This document shows, one piece after another, positions 60,112 through 64,000 of a DNA stretch of 64,000 nucleotides. The number at the start of each line of letters is the position of its first letter. The stretch's first letter is position 1. A program made the translations under genes and the position numbers. Source of the DNA: Cryptomeria japonica (lineage: Eukaryota > Streptophyta > Pinopsida > Cupressales > Cupressaceae). Location of the stretch: the NCBI RefSeq assembly GCF_030272615.1, contig NC_081408.1:611821673-611885672 (forward strand). The letters are read 5' to 3'. The notes under the pieces were generated by a model. The model was not told where the DNA came from. It worked only from the letters and a program-made list of their open reading frames with translations, and ran no database searches.

Positions 60112-61917
60112 ATGGCTACTTTGGCCCAACAAATTCAAGATCTCAAGCAAGAAATATATGACATTCAAGTTCAACAAAATGAATCAATGACCCCTTTTGA
60201 GAAACAAATTCATGATATCAAGAGTGACAAACTTCAAGGAATGCTAAAATGACTATATAAGGTGGAACAACAAATAATTGAAAATCAAAAGCCAAATCTC
60301 AAGAAAGATCACATGAATTCTTCACTAAGACAACAAGACATTTGTTATAAGTATCCCCTAGATAGACAATTTACACCATTGGGGCAATCTATTGAGTCGG
60401 CTTTGAAAGAGCTTCTTGAGCACAATATTATCATACTGCCTAACAAGACTACATGGGGATGTGAATTTTTGAGCAATTATTGTGAATATCATAGACATAA
60501 CAAACATAAGACTTCAGATTGCATGGAACTAAAACATAAGATTCAAGACCTCCTTGATAATGGTATCATTTAAATTGAAGATCCTTATGACTCATCTGTA
60601 GAGAAACAAGGTAGTACTCCTAAGAATGATCAAAATAATACACCTATGTCTAGCAAGGCTCCATATGTAGCCTCCATCTCTTCCACGATGCCTTCATCTC
60701 CTAAAACTTCTCAACAACAATTCATACCATCTCCTTCAAACAATGAACCTAATGGTGAAACTTCTCATGTTGAACCTCCAGGGCTATCAACAATACAAAT
60801 CCAAGCTAACCCATTATTTTATACAAATCCTTTATACGATTCAGATATCTTAGATCCTATGCCATCATGCACTCCAATTCCAATCATACCCACTCTAGAA
60901 GACCCCATCCAAAATGCTTCACCATCATGCAAAAACATGAACACCTTCCAAGCATCCCCCATGCATATCACAAACACTACCCCTTCCTTAGAAGTGGCTC
61001 CATGTCAAGAGGATAATCTGAAAAATGAAGAAATGAGTTCTATCATAAATCAAGATCAAGACACCAAAACTCTCCAATCCCATCCAATGGTTGAAAAAGA
61101 TCCTACCTCCCTAGAATCCCATGATGATCCCCTTGTACCTTTATATTTCTTCCAAGATGATCCCCTTCCATCTCAAGAGAGAAGCATCCTTCCAAGTCCT
61201 ATTCCTAATCCACTTCCTAAGAAAGATCATGATGCCTCTTCCACCTTTTCAAATGGTCCTACTCAAAATGAAGTCTCAAACACCCTTCCTACTCTATCCA
61301 ATGGTCCTCTTCCATATCAAGATCAAAGTATCCCTTTATTCCCTTGTCATAATTCTCCATGTTTGCCTCAATATTCCATCATTCCCATAAAGCGCTCTCA
61401 TTATCCTATCATTCCTTGCAAGACACCTCCACCTCAAACTGGACTTGCCTCTAGCATCAAAAGTAAGAAGAAACCCTTTGTTAAAAAGATCTTCCAAAGC
61501 ATGCATTATCAAAGAAAAGGGTTAGACATTCATGAAAAGGGTATATTAGAACCCCCTGATATAAAAGAAAATCTTGATTATAATGGCTACATTTCTCACT
61601 CTCAAGATGTTGGTATCCCTCATAAATCCTACATTTATCCAGTTAAATCCAAATACATGCCTTCCCCTTCACCCCTTCCATCTATTTTAGGTCCCTATAT
61701 CCCTCCATCCCTTATGCGGGATCAACAAAGGCACACATATTTGAGCACCTTCCATCCATCCAAAATACCTTCATATCATTCCTATCCATCTACACATTTT
61801 TTTCCTTCTCCAAGCAATTTGGATGCCAAGCATACAAGTCACGAGTCAAACAATCCACATGCATTTAAGGATCAACATGTCCCATCTAATCAACATGTAA
61901 AAAAAAAAAAAATGTGA
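60112..61917 (+). pseudogene. Enlarged gag-like ORF of element E (about 601 codons, two in-frame stops)
   Basis: ATG at 60112. An N-terminal coiled coil (MATLAQQIQDLKQEIYDIQ) is followed by YPLDRQFTPLGQSIESALKE and the Cys/His motif YCEYHRHNKHKTSDC then ELKHKIQDLLDNGII. This corresponds to the gag C-terminus of D (YTPLGEPLESGFKNL ... KFHKRKGHKIGNC). The Retrotrans_gag core of D is missing. A low-complexity Pro/Ser/His-rich C-terminal half of about 420 codons follows (60646 onward), without recognised domains. In-frame TGA at 60250 and TAA at 60571 are the only stops, so decay is light. A run of 12 A residues near 61900-61911 shifts frame into the repeat region that follows. Confidence 0.7.
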
Positions 61918-62520
61918 TCCAAAAAGAAAAAGAGATATGCAAAAGGCCACAAAGGCCTGTTGAGAAAAAGAAAGAAATTTCAAAAACCATATGGGTTCCT
62001 AAGGTGCTTATAGAAGCAATGCATTCCAAGACACTACAAAAGAAAGAAATTTCCAAAATGCCACAAAGGCCCACAAAGAAAGAAGAAAATTCAAAATGTG
62101 TATGGCTTCCCAAGTCTTAGATTGAGGAAATGCATTCTAAAGTATCACAAAAGAATGAAAATTTAAGAACCATGTGGATTCCCAAGTCACTCATATAGGA
62201 CTTGCACACTAAAGAAAAATCAAAATTGGCATTCAAGTTTGCTACCCTAGCTTCTCCCACATCCACTATCCTAAAACCTATTTCACCTCCTACATCCATT
62301 TTGGCTCCTTGTGTCCTAAAATCCACCTCAACCTTTCCATCAAAATCACAAACTCTGAAATCCACTATTCCTCCACTAGCCTATAACTCCTCAAGGTGCA
62401 TGCCAATGTTGATCTTGCCAACATTTCCATCTAGCCATGCACAATTCTTCCAACATCCCATCCATTATCCAACACCTATGTTATATCCTTTCATCCCTCT
62501 TATCCAATCCTTTGCATAAA
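61914..62520 (+). pseudogene. Frame-shifted continuation of the element E ORF with WVPK repeats
   Basis: In the next frame the reading goes on with three degenerate copies of a unit with KEISK, WVPKVLIEAMHSK and QK (variants WLPKS, IEEMHSK; WIPKSLI, DLHTK), spaced about 25-40 codons, then a Ser/Thr/Pro-rich tail to a stop at 62517. Stops occur at 62118 and 62197. Start at 61914 is only the place where the frame opens after the A run, not a real start codon. Confidence 0.5.
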
Positions 62521-64000
62521 TCCGTATAACCTTTCCATCTTATCATCCATTTCATCTCCCTTTACCATCATCCTATCGACATCTTTGAGAATGCCTTCAA
62601 TAGCCATGGATCATTATAGAACATCTTTCAAGGGTACTATCTAGAGAACAATTTGATTCCTGAGTCATATCTCCTATCATGTATCCATTATCTTTCAAAA
62701 GTTCAAAAATGTCAACAAAAAAAAACATGAAAGAAAGAAGTCAAAACGAAAAAAAAAAAATGAAAAAAAATGAAAAAGAAAAGAGAAAAAAATTCATCCA
62801 CATGTGAAAACCTGGCAAACAGGCACCTTGGGTAAGTACCATGATGAAAACTTGGCAAACAGGCATCATGTGTAACCCATTACCTTCTTGCACTATTCAC
62901 TGGGGGCAAGTTACATATGTGTGCATCCATCTATTATCCCCCATCCTCCATTATCCCTTATTCACTCTATATCCATCCATATCCCTTTTTCCACCTTTGA
63001 TCTTGACAAGGTTAAGCACCTTTGCAGGCTTTGTGTGTCATATTTATTGTACTTGATCCACACCCTTTAGCTCCTATCCTTCATTATCACCCTTCAAATT
63101 GTGTATCCTATCTACGTCCTAGCCAAATCTATCCCTTGATCTTGATCCGAACTAAGGACATAAAATGTAACAAACCTCTTGACATGGTCATTTCTTTGGA
63201 CCATATGACATTAGTTACACCATACCCTTTCTTTATATTGCTATATCCGGTCCTTGAGCTTGGATTAACATGCTAGCCTATTATGAGATAGTCCTTGACA
63301 ATCACATAAGCTTTCTCCATCATTCGCTTATCCATTCATGTTCTATCCATTCGTTCATTCACTCACTCACAATCCCTTTCACCTTGCTAGACACAAGGGA
63401 CAAACATGAAAAAATCATAAAAAAAATAAAATGTCCTGAAAAAATCTTTAAAAAATCATAAAAGGTCCTGAAAAAATCTTAAAAATAAAAAAATCTCCTA
63501 AAAAAACCCTAAAAATTAAAACATTCATAAAACCCTAAAAATCATAAAACTCCAAAAACATGCAATAAACATTGTGATGACACAAACACTTTGGAAAAGC
63601 ATTCAACTTTGGAACTTCAACGGACTCATGATAGGACAAGACTTAAATTGAGCAAACAGGACAACATCTGATCAACTTATACACCCGAACCCATCAACTG
63701 TGAACAAAAAAAAAAAAATCATTCAACATGAAACATATTGTTTGCTTATTTTCTCTTGGTTGTTTCTGATTTTCCTTTTTGGTGACATGTCTTTTAACTT
63801 TTCTAGGTTGTCTTTGACTAGAAAGGAGAGGATGGGGCATGTTCACTTGTTTGCTGCTTGCGGGATGTTCCTTAGGAATATGATGACATGTCTTAGGACA
63901 TGATCACTTAAGATCATTGAGGACATATTGCTCTAATACACACTAAGGCATTCCTTTACTGTCTGATATCTTTTCTTTCTCGCAATTGCTGTGACTGATT
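62521..64000. other. Post-gag non-coding region of element E
   Basis: GTGAAAACCTGGCAAACAGGC repeats (62802-62870) and the GGTGACATGTCTTTTAACTT block (63780-63840) match the post-integrase region of D (44573-44720 and 45285-45370). A-rich runs of TAAAAAATCATAAAA type lie at 63410-63550. No gene seen. Confidence 0.6.

Larger units (their letters stand above)
56216..64000 (+). mobile_element. Ty3/gypsy element E, Tat-related, apparently without pol, runs off the right edge
   Basis: 5' LTR 56216-57012, primer site, leader with the block conserved in D, then one long gag-like ORF. After this comes directly the non-coding GTGAAAACCTGG region that lies after integrase in D. No protease, RT or integrase sequence is visible between gag and that region. 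Inserted in Copia B. It may depend on D-like elements in trans (inference). The 3' LTR is outside the window. Confidence 0.75.

Noticed and set aside
1-64000. Host protein-coding genes, tRNA or rRNA genes
   Set aside because: I looked for non-element domains, cloverleaf-like and rRNA-like sequence and saw none. Reading by eye can miss short or diverged genes.

Overview
The window looks like intergenic DNA from a seed plant with a large, repeat-rich nuclear genome. A gymnosperm or conifer is my guess, inferred from nesting and decay of the elements, not proven. I found no host single-copy gene, tRNA, rRNA or CRISPR array. Almost everything assignable is a transposable element or a fragment of one, and nearly every coding region is broken by stops or frameshifts.

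Layout. 1-2926: unassigned, with a 36-bp tandem repeat. 2927-22800: a 19.9-kb CACTA (En/Spm) DNA transposon with matching terminal inverted repeats and a perfect 3-bp target duplication. It carries a decayed multi-exon TNP2-type transposase (8276-12486) and a second, Transposase_24-like gene (about 13266-17291). A smaller inverted-repeat element candidate sits inside it at 3727-4816. 23375-24593: solo Copia LTR with a 5-bp target duplication. 24712-25163: remnant of a small LTR element (159-bp LTR, initiator-Met-type primer site, coiled-coil ORF) on the minus strand. 25164-27965: minus-strand Ty3/gypsy leader and gag fragments, partly duplicated. 29106-32082: 5'-truncated L1-type LINE with RNase H and a poly-A tail.

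32290-64000 is a nested stack. A plus-strand Copia element (C) is split by a 16.35-kb Tat-like Ty3/gypsy element (D, 33765-50114, target duplication CTTAC) in the integrase region and then cut at 51161 by a minus-strand Copia (A). A is cut at 53803 by another minus-strand Copia (B), and B is cut at 56216 by a second gypsy element (E), which runs off the right edge.

Element D has LTRs, a primer site, leader, gag, protease, a G-patch-like segment, reverse transcriptase with two RNase H domains, integrase, a tandem-repeat 3' region and, on the opposite strand, a plant mobile domain (PMD) plus coiled-coil gene. Its leader holds a 264-bp copy of the Copia C integrase into which D itself is inserted, including three shared nonsense codons. 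Element E shares D's leader and post-integrase sequences but has only an enlarged gag-like ORF in the visible part, so it looks non-autonomous.

The most noteworthy items are the self-neighbour capture in D, the antisense PMD gene, the D/E conserved leader, the complete-ended CACTA element and the small coiled-coil LTR element. All family assignments come from reading motifs by eye; no database search was run.
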